A stretch of 64,000 nucleotides of DNA from Morchella semilibera (GCA_009192285.1 CM018604.1:2914001-2978000), one strand, 5' to 3'. Positions 11,336 through 28,000 are shown, counted from the first letter of the stretch. Numbers and translations: made by a program. The notes: generated from the sequence alone by a model not told the origin.

Positions 11336-13578
11336 CTCCTTGGACTTTCAGGGTTTTCTTTTAGGGGGGGTTTTTTTTTTTGAGCACATTGGGGTACATC
11401 CCGAGTCAGGGGTGCACCCTCAAGAGCCTTCGGTCTCTCGATGGCGTCCCACTCAACTAGCATTGTCCTTACCTTATTTGTCATCATTTCTTACATACAT
11501 ATAATCCCACCCAAGGAACTTATGTTTATTTCAGGAGTTGTGACCTGGTTTTTCTGTATCTTGGTGTTCAAAAGTGTTTGGTAGAGGGTTGTTTTCTTTT
11601 TGGTATCTGGTGGGGGTGTCTGTTTCTTGCCTTTTTTTTTCGATTTCTGTTTGGGAGGTTCTAGTCTGGGGGGTTTTCTCTGGGTTTTCTTTGATTCTCT
11701 AGCAGACAGCCCGCTTGTGCGGCCATGTTCAGAGCACAAAACACTCTCTTTAAGGCACTAGTTTTTTTCCTTATGTAGATAAAAGTTTGGGACGGATTTC
11801 ATTTCAATTTCCTTTCCTCTTCTTTTGGTGCTGGAGTATGTTACGACTCACGAAATCAAGTTCTCATAAATCTGTAATACCGGGGTTGTGGAGGTAGTGG
11901 ATTTTCTTCAAACCAGAGCGGCCTTGTCGATTTCGGACTTCTTTTTTTTCTTTTTCCCAGTAATGCTTAACACAAGCCCCTCAACATAGTTTGTAGTCTT
12001 TAAAAAATTAAAAGGGCCCTGGCAGCGTATGGACCGAGACGACTCTCACGGCAGGCGTCAACTTCAAAAACAAGTATAAAGAAACTGAAGACCCATTACC
12101 GGACGGGGTTTGCTTGAATCACCAAAAGTCACCCGTCAATAATGTGCGTGAACTTTTTCCCCCTCTCTGTAAGAGCTGCCGATGCCTGGTCATAAATGGC
12201 TTAACATCTAATCCACAATGTACTGTAGCTTATGTAGCTTATGTAACATATATATTCTGGGCTATAAGCGTAATCGAGACAAGGAAATCTCTCTGGCAGG
12301 AGTCGGATGTTCATGGAAAGAGCCGACCCTCCCTTAGGGAGTTAAGTGAAGTCAAGGAGGGTACCACCCCCCAGCGGAGGTGGGTTACTACCTGTGTGTT
12401 AAAAGGGGTCTATAACAAAAGACCTACGCCCCGGATCACGCCGGGGCGAATGGTGGTGTGGCACGGGATATCACTCGATCTACCATCCCCCGTTGCCTGC
12501 TATATACATGTATATATGTAGCAAGAACTAGCCCGCCGCTGGCCCATAGGGAGGGGGGGAGGGTGAAACTGTAGTGTACTATTATATGTACGTATGTCTG
12601 CGAATTAACAGGCACGTACCTTGGCATGCGTGGAGACGAACACCAAAGCTTAATCTCCCGTGCGGGCTGCAGCAATTATAGGCCGTGACTTAACGGAAAA
12701 AGTCCCCGCGTTACATCGTCGGGGACCTCAAAACCCCTAGATCATCGCCTCCCCTAGATAGACTTCTCTTCCTTTTTTTTGTGCGGCCGGCGGGCCTATC
12801 TATGGTCTCTCAGCTATCTCTTCGCTGGCACCCTCTTTATATAAGAGCTATCATACCACGCTTCTTTGCTAGAGAGGGTGCAACACGCATGATCGAGTGA
12901 GAGTTCGTGATGCAGAAAATATTGTACCCTACACTTTATTTTCCCAGAAATATATATATATATATATTCATTGATTCAATTCATCTCCCCATCCCCTTTC
13001 GGTGTTGTGTTGTAAAAGATCTCTTGTCGGCGGGCGCGCTAAATGTGAGTTTTGGGAAGTTTCCAGTGGATATAACACTTGGGTTGCCGGTCCAAACACC
13101 GTGTGTTTGGCCCCGGCAACAGAAGGTCCTGGGTTCAAACCGGGGGTGGGGGACGTCTCTGGGTGATTCAAACGTGATCCCAGCTGAGTCAGTTACTTTT
13201 GTCCCGCTGGCGCACTGGGGATAGTGGGCTTTTTTCTCCCCCTTTTTTAGTTCTTATTGTGCTGTGGTTTACTTACTTACTGATGGTACTTAGGAGCCTC
13301 TCAAAGCAGCAGCAAAACTACATATACATGTACATGTATGTATGTCTGAACCTCCTCCCGGAGCTTAAGCCTGGGAAGAGACAGAGGCGGCGGGGAGCCA
13401 AAAGGAACATGTATCCCCTCCCGCCCCTTCCTGCGCATGAAGCCGAAGCTTGGGTGTATACTATACGGAGATCCATTTTCTTCTCTACCTTTAAATTTTA
13501 GGAACATGAGGGAAAGAAAATAAAAATAAAAATAAGATGAAAACAAGATATACAAACCCACCCGCCCCGCGAAGGAAC
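11336..13578. other. Intergenic, no gene seen
   Basis: Over 2 kb with no supported exon. It holds poly-T and poly-G tracts just after the DUF3020 stop (11365-11385, 11631-11640), a copy of the 17-bp motif (12461-12477), a GCCCCGG/CCGGGGC hairpin at about 12428-12447, an AT microsatellite near 12950-12967, a strong hairpin at 13084-13119, and TACATGTA at 12505, 13325 and 13331. Confidence 0.5.
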
Positions 13579-15918
<2,340 letters not shown>

Positions 15919-16633
15919 CGATCGATTGGATCAATTAGAGAGCTACGTATTGTACCCTAAACCAATGTGTACTTTGTACTTGTGTGTGTGTGTGTGTGTG
16001 GCGTGTGTGTGTGGTGATGTGTGTGTGTATTTTGTAGATCGTATATTATACAACAGTTAAAACCGTTGGTTACCGTTAACCGTCAAGAAGAGAACTGCTG
16101 TGGATCAGGGATGGAAGAAGAAGGGAAGAGGAGAGTAAAACGTCTAGGTGGTCTTAACTGGCGAGAGCTTCAGGGATGTTACAACAAGTATTCTGGAGGG
16201 AGCTGTCAACATTCGTATGTAGGTGCGGATATTAATTATTTTGTATTATTATCTATTAGAATTAGTAGGGTGTAGTTAAAAAGTATTGTGGGTAAAAAGT
16301 ATTCGATTGCACTTTCGCCTTCTCCTGAGTGTCAAATTCTGTCAAGGATGAAGAATGATGATGCCTGTTGGGACAAGGGGACAAGGAGAAGAGAAAGCAA
16401 GGGGTGGAGAGAGAGAGAGAGGATGAGGAAAGTGCAGAACAAGAACAACTACATGTTAACTAACTGGCTCGCTAGAGTCTAGACTCTATGCACTTTGTAC
16501 TACTAAAGTACTGATACTAGACGGGCAGGGTAACAATTATCATCATCTCTACCTGAGAAACATTTCCCACAGTCCACCACGGGTGCAATTCGAGTCAACC
16601 ACGCACAGCATAAATACCAGCTAATTATCAACA
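15919..16633. promoter_or_regulatory. Divergent promoter region with GT microsatellite
   Basis: This 715-bp region separates the mannosidase and uS13m start codons. A near-continuous GT run lies at 15980-16030, close to the mannosidase side. No TATA-like or other specific site can be assigned with confidence. Confidence 0.5.
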
Positions 16634-17165
16634 ATGGTTTTCCTCCTCGGCATCAGCATTCCCGAAGCCACAATGGTCAAGGTATGTACGCCCAGAACAC
16701 CCACCACCACCACCACCTCCTCCTCCTCCACCAGTACGTACCCATTACGCCGGCACACTATCTAACGCCCAGTTCTCCTCTCCTGGCGCAGAAAGCATTG
16801 AGCTCATTCTACGGGATCGGCCCCAACGTGTGCGCGCGTCTCTGCGCAAAGCACTCGATCCACCCCATGGCTAGGCTGTCAGCCCTGCAGACGCCAAAGC
16901 TCAACGAGCTGCAGGCGGACATGGCAAAGATGACGCTGGAGAACGATCTCAGGAAGGAGCTGAGGGACAATATCATAAGACTGAGGGAGATGGGAACGTA
17001 TAGGGGAAGGCGACATGCCCAGGTATGTATATTATAGGATGCGGGGATGGGGTGGTGTGGGGCTAACTGTATATATGTGTGTAGCATCTACCGGTGAGAG
17101 GGCAGAAGACAAAGAAGCAGGTAGTGACGGCGAGGCGCCTCAACACATTGGAGAGGAGGGGATAA
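16634..17165 (+). CDS. SWS2: Mitochondrial small-subunit ribosomal protein uS13m
   Basis: Three exons, 16634-16681, 16792-17022 and 17085-17165, give 119 residues, the usual length of a bacterial-type S13. The protein begins MVFLLGISIPEATMVK and continues with the helix-two-turn region ALSSFYGIGPNVCARLCAK. It ends with the conserved rRNA-binding tail (LREMGTYRGRRHAQ/HLPVRGQKTKKQ...TARRLNTLERRG). The RG-HLPVRGQ-T motif is diagnostic of uS13, and the short bacterial-like form with this N-terminus indicates the mitochondrial version rather than cytosolic uS13. Both introns have CTAAC branch points. It contributes to the head of the mitochondrial small subunit and contacts the large subunit. There is no long presequence, as is common for this protein. 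Confidence 0.92.
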
Positions 17166-17898
17166 GTGGTAGTTATATTTAAAAAAAAAATATAGCCAGC
17201 TCTGGGAAATTGAGTTTACCAGTCAGGATCATACTTAGTAGAACGTATAACCGCATTGCTGGCGGGTGCTTGAAAACAGCCATTGATATATATACATATA
17301 TATAAACAGCAGCCATTGGTGATAATATGAGAATAACAGTACAGCCTTCCAAAAAGGTTGTTAATGCGGCGGTAATCCTGTCTATTGTTCCGGTGCAACT
17401 ACTCTAGAACCTAGAACCTATGGAAAAAGGGTAAAATCTAGAACTTCACTCGTCCCCCAAGCGCCCCCAGTTCGTTAAAAATATGCACCCCTTGCATAGA
17501 CACAGAGGCTCCTACATTTTAGTCCTTCTTCCTTCTGCATACATTTGCCCTTTGATCACCTCTGGCCAAGCAAGTCTTTGTGTAACCAGGACATGTCTGT
17601 GTGTGAGTGTTTAAGCCGCAACGGGCACGGGCAACAAAAATGATGACTTGCCTGTGATGACATCTTCGCTACAGCTGCCCACTGAACACTTTGGCATCTT
17701 CTTCGATTAGACTCGAGACAAAGACCCTGAATTCTCTGAACCTACAGACAGAACAGACACAACCTCCACGATACAATAAGATAACCCCCTAACTAGAACG
17801 ATTTCAATTAATTAGCCATACCTACTATTATACCTGCTATTATTGCTGATCGTCAATACCCACCCATTCACTCACCTTCCAAAAGTACCCAGATCACA
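17166..17898. other. Intergenic, no gene seen
   Basis: Between uS13m and SVP26. AT-rich patches and a pyrimidine-rich leader just before the SVP26 ATG are present; nothing else was recognised. Confidence 0.5.
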
Positions 17899-18757
<859 letters not shown>

Positions 18758-20562
18758 GTTGTAGTGTGTAGCCTCCAGGATTGTGGCGGCCTGGATAGGG
18801 TTCGCATGGTCATGGTGTGTGTGGTATGTATGGTAGGTGGGATTAGGAGTTTGGGGGGACTGTAGATTAATTTCCCTTTTTTCCCTTCTCTTTTTAGGTA
18901 ATACTGACTTTTATTTTTGTCATTTTCATTGTTCATTATTTTCCTTACTCTGAAACGGGATGAGAGGTTTGGGAGCGCTCTAAGTGTAGTGATGCGATGT
19001 ACTGGTTTTTGACGATATGTAGCGGCCCATACCTTGGCGGAAAAATTAAACTATAATGTCTGATGTCTGTAATTATATACACCACCCCCTGTTATACCAG
19101 GGACAATCAAACCTCGTCTCATACAGTGTCATATCCATCTACGAGATACATTGTCGGGCGACATTTAGGCCACTTGGAATACACCATCATCTCTCTATCC
19201 ATCTTTCCTCAGGCTTTAGAGACCCGGGCCCCGAGGTATGTTGACGTGCGGAATTAAAAAGGTGTTGCGTCATGGGCTCTCACTCGACGCCGCCCCCAAC
19301 AACAACACAGCTGGGGGTGACTGCGGGAATGTGCAAAGCGTTGCGGTTCAGTATTCGGAGTCGCTCCAGCTGGGTGCGTGTGTGTAGGTCCCACCGTATA
19401 AAGTGTTTAGTAACTAGAAGGAAGGTCCGAGGGGGGGGGGTGGCCGAGAGACTGCAGCTGTATAAAGATTATAGTTCCCGTCGTACTCCGAAAGAAAGGA
19501 AGAGAAAAAATCCTATGAATGGCCGGTGCATGGGGGGGGGGCTACATGTAGTGGGCGTTATTGCGCAAGATAAGGCTACACCATCAGCGGGGGTCTCTGT
19601 ACCGGGTGCTGGGGGCACCGCCGCGCTTGGGTCCGGAACTAAACTCTTTGGGCGAGGGGCGGGTTGTGGCTGTAACGAGTGATGGCTTGTGATCAACGGC
19701 TAACCCCGTGCCAACTAACCGCGCTCCTTTGTACAGAGGGCGGAATCGGTAGGCTCATTCATTGAGTGTCCCCTTTTATCCCCCCGCCCTCGCTGTGGTA
19801 GCGGTGCCTCTTTCTTGCTGTGTATCGTGCTGGCTGTGGTAAGCCCGCACGCGCTAAGCCACCGGACACGTATAGCGCAGACAGGACTTTATTTTTGCAG
19901 GTGTACTACTAGCGCCGTTTGGCTGGCGCGTAAATCGAGTGAGATCTCATGCATCAACAGCACCACCACTCAGCCCCACGTACGTCCCCGCTGCATGTTC
20001 TCTGGGCTGACTGAGAAGTAAGCTGAGTGTAATAGGAACTTGCTGGCCCCGAGGCAGTGATCTTTGCCTCCATCAACCAGTAGTTTCTGGTATCCCTGCC
20101 GCTTCATTAATTAATGAGCCCGCTGAACGGGAACATGGCACCTTCATCGAGACTGACGTTGGTTCCCCTAGCTGGATGGATTACAGGAGGGTGGGGCTGG
20201 TATAGGGAGTAAAGTTTGATTTCACGGCACTATACTGCATGAAAGGGCCGGCCTCATAGTTGCTCCGAATATATATAATATCCGACAGCCACTTGCTGAA
20301 ACCGAACGTGTGATAACCGCATACGGCCTGTTTGATTGACCGAGTGATACACTGTGACCGCCTGATACAAGAGGACAGGAACGGGCAGACAACAACTTCA
20401 TGCCTTCCTCTGTTTTACAGGTGCTCCGCCGGTGTAGAGAATCCGTCCTACTCAGAGCCCATAAAAGAACAAAAAAAAAAAAGAAAGAAATAGGCAACAG
20501 AAGACTCTACATAAATAAAAACGAAATAACCCCCCCCCCTCCCCCCCGCATAGCCATACCCG
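18758..20562. other. Intergenic, no gene supported
   Basis: No exon is supported. The region has poly-G runs (19431-19440, 19531-19541), one TACATGTA (19543), and two copies of the dispersed 17-bp motif in opposite orientation (19270-19286 on +, 19676-19692 on -), about 400 bp apart. Confidence 0.5.
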
Positions 20563-21192
20563 CTACAAGCGTGGCAGCGGCAAAAAGTCCCTACACATGC
20601 CCACGGTGCCCACATACCACCCCATGGAAAAGTCCCTCCCCAGGTTCTGGCAGCGCCCGCTGGCCCCCGCGTACTCCACGACCTCGCCCCCGCCGGTGAG
20701 GAACAGCAGGAACCACTCACCGTCGCTGTCTGCATCTGCGTCCGTGAACACAGCGAGCGGGGTGCGGAATCCCTATGTAGATAAGTTATAAACACCATCA
20801 CCTCAACCCTCCCTTAAAAGCAAAAAGGAGGAGGGAACGGAACTTACAAGACAACAGAGATCACCCGCCATCCGCGCATCGACGGCGTACCGCTCAAACA
20901 GCCGGTACCCGCGCTGCCCCAACACGCGCTCGTACTCTGACACTGCCGCCGGCATGGCACACACTGTCTTCTCTGACAGCGACAGCCCCCGCAGGCCGGG
21001 CTCCTCGGGCGCCGTCCCGTGGCGGGTGCACGGCACCTCGATGTATTCCGCGTCGCTCTCCGTCTTGGGCTTGGGCGCCGGCTTCGCGCGTCTGGTGCGC
21101 CTGCCGCCATGGCGCCGGACGCCGCAGGAGGGGCCGGTCCGTGGGATGGTGGTCATGGTGCGCTGGCGCTTTTCGGGCGGGCGGTCGGTCAT
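20563..21192 (-). CDS. Unknown small protein, 184 residues
   Basis: Two exons, 21192-20848 and 20772-20563, joined in phase 0 by a 75-bp intron (GTAAGT...CATAG). I do not recognise the family. The N-terminal 45 residues are basic and Arg/Pro-rich (KRQRT, GGRRTRRAKPAPKPK), then a folded-looking part with a Cys/His pair (EVPCTRHG) and a helix (AAVSEYERVLGQRGYRLFERYAVDA). The second exon encodes a beta-rich segment (GFRTPLAVFTDADADSDGEW, FLLFLTGGGEVVEY) ending in SMGWYVGTVGMCRDFLPLP. Clean splice signals and consistent codon use support a real gene. An upstream GAG/GGA repeat lies at 21240-21265. Subcellular location and function are unknown. Confidence 0.6.
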
Positions 21193-22461
21193 TCGTGGGT
21201 TTTGGCGTGAGGGGTGGATTGTTGGTTTGTTTGTGAGGGGAGGAGGAGGAGGAGGAGGAGGAGGGAGGTTTGTTAGTTATATATAAATACATGTATATAT
21301 AGGGGAAAGGGGGAGGGTCTGGAAGGTTCTCCGTCATGGGTTGTCACTCGCGTGGCTACATAGGGCCTTTTTCTTTTGTTATTTTGTGTAGGAGGTGAAA
21401 GAAGGTGATCATGAAAAGGATTCTACTCCTGATACACCTCCCCGTGAAGAGCAGAACTGACACTAGGAATAAACGAAAAGAAGGGAAAGGCCAGCCACAG
21501 AACCCGTATGTACATTACAAGTTTCAGATAATGTCCATCTGCCGACTGCATGGTCTGCACCGGCCTTCCTCCAGAACCCATTGGTGGCAGCAGATTCTCC
21601 CTGTTTCTACTGCTGCTATCAGCCAGTGATATAGAATCAGCTGAGATATTGGTGTCGCCTTTGAGCTCTTTCTGCGGCGTAATGGTTCCAGAGTTGAATA
21701 TTACTATCGTCCGTACACCGCCATGCAGGGCCCGTTTTGGGCTGTCAGCTGGACGGGGAATCTACAGTCCCGACATGCTGCCTCACTGTAGCCCTTGAAG
21801 GCGATATTCTACGCTCTTGCCCCTCCCGCCGTCCAATTAATAGGGAAAGAGTGTTTATTGCGACCCCTCTAGCTAGCTACATAATCTCGAACCGGAAATA
21901 TGGATCTTACCCTAGTGAGGCAGCCTTATAGGAAACTCTGCTCAACTCCGCAGGCTCTCACAAAGGGACCCAATCCCCATTACCATAGCCCAATAGGACA
22001 TACGCCCAGGCCTCTACATCTAACTGGTGGTGGCGCATCACAGCCTCTCACTCGCACCTACCACTGTCTCACAAATGGCCAACGTGGGTGGGCTTGTGCA
22101 CTGGGGACCCCGTGTATGTCTGCTGGGGGCTGGAGGTAGAGCTATTGGCGGGTTGACCGACTTCAGTGTAATGTAGAGGGAGGGGGGAGGACTTACTTGG
22201 CTGTGTAGAGCGTGAGACACGTCTTGAGATGTGTGTTTTATACCCGCAGCTGTAAACTCTTGTACTTGCAAAGTTCGTGCAAGTAAAAGTGACAGTTGTA
22301 ATGAAAGTCCTGGAACACGTTAGCTTGAAGACACATATAAAAATTGCGGTGTCTACTTCACGCCAGATTTCCCCTTCTAACCTCGCCCTCAAACCAGAGA
22401 CACCGCATCCCTCACACACTCACAGAAAGACTCCTTCGATACCCCTCATACATGCACCTCC
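21193..22461. other. Intergenic, no gene seen
   Basis: This is the divergent spacer between two unknown genes. It contains a GGA microsatellite (21240-21265), TACATGTA (21288) and two copies of the 17-bp motif (21334-21350 and 22038-22054). Confidence 0.5.
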
Positions 22462-25081
22462 ATGCACTTCCCCACAACCCTCCCCTCTACGTCTGGCAGC
22501 CCCGCCGCAAAGCTCAGTTTCGAGTCCCCCCATCCCTCCACCTACGATGGCCCCCCGCCCCCCGCCTCCAGCCCATTCCCACGCACAAAGTTTCCACTGC
22601 GGCCCCGGCCTCGTCCCACCGTCCCCCCGCGTCCGGACAGTGGCCAGAGCGTGCCGTACAGCTCGCTGGCCACGGCAAAGCTCAAGGTCAGTGGCGGTGT
22701 GCCGGCGGAGAAGCTGATGGAGGCACGCAACTCGTGGAAGCGGAAGCGGAAGGCGCGGCTGGAGGGCGCTGTGAAGAAGGAGGCGGAAGCTGACAAGTTG
22801 GGGAAATCCCCTGCTGGCGGTGGTGGCGGCGGCGGGTTGATATCGGTGAAGAAAAAGAATAGGCTGAGGAAAATGTTTGGGATTGAGCAGGAGGAAGAGG
22901 AGGTTCCGGGGGTGAACATGGAGGAGGAGGAGGAGGAGGAGGAGGAGTTTTTGTATGAGACGAGGGAGAAGGGGAAGAAGGATGTTGCGGTTTGGCGGCC
23001 AGAGGCAGGTACGGGCCATGCGCCGAACCTGTACGATAAGATGAAGCTGACGGGGCGCCGGGAGAGGTATATGGCTTCTCGGGCCTCGCGGGAGGAGGAC
23101 AAGGAGGATTTCGACGAGGACTCGAGCCTGGACGGATCTGGTGATGACCGACGTCCGCGTAAAAAACCGCGCAAAGAAACTCACCCTGGGCGAGCTCCAG
23201 GACCGCTACGACAGCTACCGCGAGCGTATGAGCTCAGATAAGGGTGCTACGTCCATCCAGTCCCACTCAGGAACCACCCATAAGATACCGCACAGCCACC
23301 GCCTCACCGACGCCGCCCGGCGCGGCGTCAAGTCGGCCCGCGAGGAGATCAAGGCATATAAATACACACGCCGCGAGGAGCGCGAGGATTTCGAGGAGAA
23401 GGCTGGCGCCCGCATTGTCAATGCCATGCGCACGGTGAAGGCACGATTCGAGGACCGGGAGGCGGAACGGGAGGCGAAGCAGCGGGCGAATTATAGGCCG
23501 AGGCCGCGGGGCGGCGGCGGCCAAGGGGCGAGATCCTACTCTACCCCGAGTATACCAGTTTTCTCGTCCCCATCGTATACGCAACAGGACCCGCCGCAAG
23601 TGGAGGCCGAAGGCTCCCAGTCGCCCAAGGCTTTGGGTCTACTACAGGAGCCGGCGGAGCGGAGTCGTGCCTATCAGAAGGTGTTCCCGGCGCGCCCGAA
23701 CCAGGCATATCGACCGACGCTATCGCCCGTGTACTCGAAGTCGATGAAGAGCGGAGAGGGTGGTGGTGCGTCGGTGTCTACCTCGACGGGTGCGGTGGAC
23801 GATATGGTGACGGCGCCGTCGTTTCAGGAGTCGGCCAAGTCAAAGCCCTCGTCGAGCACCGCAGCGCCGCCGATCCCGGAGAGGTCAGAGGCGAGGCTGC
23901 AGAGTAAGCTGCCAAACGATACATCGCCGCCGCAGACCAGCTCGACGGTGAAGAGAGAGCGAGTCCTTCAGGCGGCAGGTGAGATTGCAGACCTGCGGAA
24001 GAAGCGATCTTACGGCGGGCATCACCATCGATCATTGACCCTCGACGACGGCGAGATCCCTCCGCTTGAGCTCCCCCCACCAGATACCACCACCACTACC
24101 ACCACTAAACCCACACCCGTCAGAGAACATGCTCATCCCAGGTCACGGCCTCCCGTAGTCCAAAACTCCCCCGCCAGTCCCCGGATCTCCCCAGACCCCC
24201 GCGGCGGCCGTCACACCCACTACGCCACGAACCCCAACGTCGACATAACTAAGACGCCCTCCTCCAGCGCACTTGAGTTCTGGGCTGCCGCCGATGCCTC
24301 GCTGCACCCCTCCGAGTCTGCGTCCGCCCAGCCCGCCACGCGCCGCAAGGGCGAGCCGCCACCCGATATATGGCGGGACGCCGACCGCGCGCTAGATCTA
24401 CGCAAGGGTGGGCCTACAATGGAGGAGTGGATTGCGAGCCTTCCTGGGCTTGGCCTGCGGTTGGGGCCCTGGGGCGACGAGAAGGGGCTGGATGGGTGGG
24501 TGCTGGAGGACCTGAGGACGAGGAGTCCGGGGTCGTCGGCGTTGAGGGGGAATGAAGGATTGAGGAGGGAGCTGGTGGAGAGGATTAAGGGGTTAGAGGT
24601 TGAGGAAGAGGCACTGGAAGATGAGTCGGGGATCTCGGAGGAGGAGGAGGAGGAGGAGGAGGAGAGTACAGAAGAGGAGGAGAGCGAAGGGGAGGAGGAG
24701 GAGGAGGAGGTCGAAGAGGAGGAGACGGCAAACGTAAATGCGCCACCGGTAGTGATAAACCCGACGCTACTGCACCCGGGATACGTACCCAACACACTGG
24801 CAATGAGCAAGACACGCATGCCGGGGACGGAAACGGCGCTCCAAGAGAAGAACCTGGCGGCGGAGGTGACGGGGCGTCTGGACGCACTGGAGAGGTACTG
24901 GGAGGAGCAGGGCGTCATGGTGGGCACCGTGCTCAAGAGAATGCTGTGGATCGTGGACAGTATTATTGTGAAGGAGAGAGAAGAGGCGCAGAGGTTGGTG
25001 AGGAGAGGAGAGATGGGGTGGGGGGACGGGGGCGGGGATGGGGATGGGGGCGGGGACGGGGGCGGGGATGGGGTTGAGTGA
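22462..25081 (+). CDS. Unknown charged, disordered protein with apparent frameshift
   Basis: Two long frames overlap here: the first runs from ATG 22462 to a stop at 23241, the second is open to 25081. Up to about 23135 the first frame looks coding (acidic, Lys/Glu-rich, with poly-Glu runs); from about 23155 the second frame does (KNRAKKLTLGELQDRYDSY and onward). No GT-AG pair with sensible spacing and branch point joins them without losing coding sequence. A single extra base, most simply in the six-A run at 23161-23166, would explain the break; 2620 bases minus one is exactly 873 codons. The joined product would be about 872 residues, mostly disordered, with basic, poly-Glu and Gly/Asp-rich tracts, an ordered-looking part near TMEEWIASLPGLGLRLGPWG, and a C-terminal helix (TGRLDALERYWEEQGVMVGT). 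I do not recognise the family; nuclear location is a guess. Confidence 0.6.
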
Positions 25082-28000
25082 TAGGCTGTGATTGGGAAAT
25101 TGTAGAATTGAGTATGAGGCCCAACAAGAGTAGTCCTCTTCACCATGTTTATCCCTTTTGTTTTTTTTTGTTCTTTTGCGAGTGTAGGAATGCTAGCTTG
25201 AATCCCCGGGGGCGGTATAAATAAATCCCCATGGCCATCACCAGCTGGTTTGTGTGGCCGAGATGGCACTATCACATCATATCATACCAAGTCCTTATGA
25301 AATATGAATATGGATTCCTGGTGTAGTTTTGTGTGTATGTACATGTACTTTTGCCAAGCGGTGATATATTATAACCCGAGTGCAAGCCCAAGACCTGGAC
25401 ATTTCTAGATGCATATGGGTGTATGTATGTACATGTATCCAGTCCACTTCTTCCCCGTCCACGACTAAGGGGTTCTATATGGCCCAATAAGAGGGGAGGT
25501 TGATTTTGGGTTTTCTTGGTGACGTTTGGCTTTTTTTTTTTTGGTGGGAGGTTGTGGACGTAGGTTGTATACGTACATACATACATCAATCTTCCCATCC
25601 ACGGGGCCTAGGACTGTCTGTCCGGTACACCCATGATATGTGACCGCCTTGTATGAGTATATAAGACATCCATCCTGTACTGTGTCTCGTCAGCCCATGC
25701 CAATCCGGCCTCGTACCGTCCTGTCCAGTCGCCAAAACACGGCACAGAAACCCGAGTCCGAGTCATAGTCCATGACGCAGACCAAAAAAAAAAAAAGGTC
25801 TCATACAATTAATTAATGCACCTGCAGGCCGGCCCCAGTCCCGCGCCTGGCCCGGCGCGGGAATTGTTGATTGGCGGTGTAACGCGGGATACACTACATA
25901 CAGTTAATATTGGCTTTTTTTGCTATTGGGGGGAGGGGGGGCGGTTGTTTGCCGTGTATTGTATGGATGGTTTGGTTGGTGGTGGTGGTGGTGGTGGCGG
26001 GTAGAGAGAGGAGAGGGCAAGCAAGGCGTATTGCTGGGGGGGGGGGGTTATGCGTTATCTTATCTGCCCCGCAGGTGTGTGTGTGTGTGCTCTCGATGTG
26101 CAGAGCGCTTGCTGAGAATAGGCTTTGTTTTGCTTTGTTTTGTTTTGGTTTGCCCTGTTTTGGGGGTGTTTGGATGGGGAGCGCTGTGGGTGAGGATTGG
26201 ATGTGAATGGGAGGGATTAGAGGGGAGGAGGGGGGAGGAGGGGGGATCCGGAGGGAGGAGTAGGGTTTGGGGAGGTGTTTAGATGGAGATACATTCATGT
26301 AGTGGGGTGGTGGGGTCACTTACTTGTACTTGTACTTCTTGTTACTTGTAGCTACATTGCCCGCATTCCATCATGGGGCGGGCTATCCTTTGTGTATTCA
26401 CCTCCACATCCCCCCGCTCCACCTCCCCCGCCCGCCCGCCGATGGTGTACCTTCAGGGCCCTTGGATCTGACTCCTACACCCAGCTAGAGTATGTGAGAT
26501 CAGGAAGTTTTGATTTGTCAGGGCGATTGATGTTCTACTGGCAGGGTGAGGTGAGGTGAGGTGAGGTGGGAATAGGCTCGCTCGCCTCATCTCATCTTTG
26601 TGCGGTTAATTAATTTAATTATTGCCATTAGGCTCCTGTGCTAAATAGTAAGTTGTAGATGAGATGAGGGGGTGAGGTTATGCATACGTGCATATCTCTA
26701 CGTGCATATCTTGACGCATGGCGTCGGTTTGGTCAGTGCGTATCATCAACAGCAACCACGGACTCTTGGTGCATACAGGTAAATACCTACAGACACAGAG
26801 GTTTAGCTGCCGAGACGTTGAGAGCAGTGGTAGAGTAGAATATCATACTACATTCCCACTTCACTCCTCCTCCTCCTCCTCTCCTCGTATTCCACGATAC
26901 CAATATCTGGATACTCGGCACACGACCGCCGGCATCAAAGCGGGATAATTGCGACAACGAGAGATTTGTACTCCTATCCTTAAATCTCCCCTGATCCCTT
27001 TCGCTTTGACAATATGCGTTGACAGCCCTATATATATATGCTCTAACTAAATATGTATATACATCCAACTAGCTAACCAGCGCTCTGCAGATGTAGCTCT
27101 GGGGGATATTACAAAAAGGCTGCGCAGTGTCGCTCTTATCACCGATGCTACCTACATACATGTATAATTGACTGGATCGGGGATCGTTTTTCCTAGCCTG
27201 TATATCTAGACGTTGCAAACGCTGATTGACATAAAACGACCATGGAGGGGCCAGGGGGGGGCCTGCCATGCCTGCCTTGCCATGCCATGCCATGCCATGC
27301 CAGCCCAACAACAACAACCACACAGAGATCAATACTACAACCCATGTACCAAGTACCTACCTTACATACATACATACCTCCTTTCCACCGTGACAGTGAA
27401 ATTTCCGAGTGTTTTACACTCCCTCCTAGCCGGCCTGCGAAATGAAAGCCACACCGCGCGAGGTCGAGGTGGCTGGCTGGCTGGCTGGCTGGCTGGTCCT
27501 TGCTGTTGTTGTTCTATCCTGTTCGGGCAAATGGATGGATGGATGAATGAATGGGCCTTCGTAAATACCTTCGTACCTACCTACGTGGGGGGGTTGGTAG
27601 TAATAGTACATATCCCACCCCCCCCCTTTTGTTTGCCGGCGCAGCCGAAAGGAAGGGAGGGAGGGGGTAGCGAGGTAACTCTAATGTAACCACGGCCGAT
27701 GTTTGGTCGTGAGTTGTTTTTGGGCGTAGGGTATTGCGGTTACGATTGCATGGGCAATCGGCTAATGCAGTATTTGTGATAGTGGTGGTGGTGAAATCAG
27801 AAATTCGAGATAGAGCAGGTACGTCTTCATCACAATCACCTAGAAATACTTACTCTACTCAGCCCTGCCTGCAATTGAACGCCATGCCATATACCGTACA
27901 TACCCGTGACCTAGGTAGGTACCGTACATAAGCGAAAGGCGGGGATAAACACCCCCACTTCCTCCTTCCCCCCCCCCCCCCCGCTGCTACATACGCATAC

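Noticed and set aside
13084-13148. tRNA-like segment: T-arm with B-box-like GGTTCAAACC and an upstream hairpin.
   Set aside because: The T-arm folds well, but no acceptor partner, D-arm or anticodon arm lies at the right distance. It may be a tRNA-derived relic, but I cannot support a tRNA gene.
19438-19500. Sequence GGTGGCCGAGAGACTG resembling a tRNA A-box.
   Set aside because: No matching B-box, anticodon arm or acceptor stem downstream.
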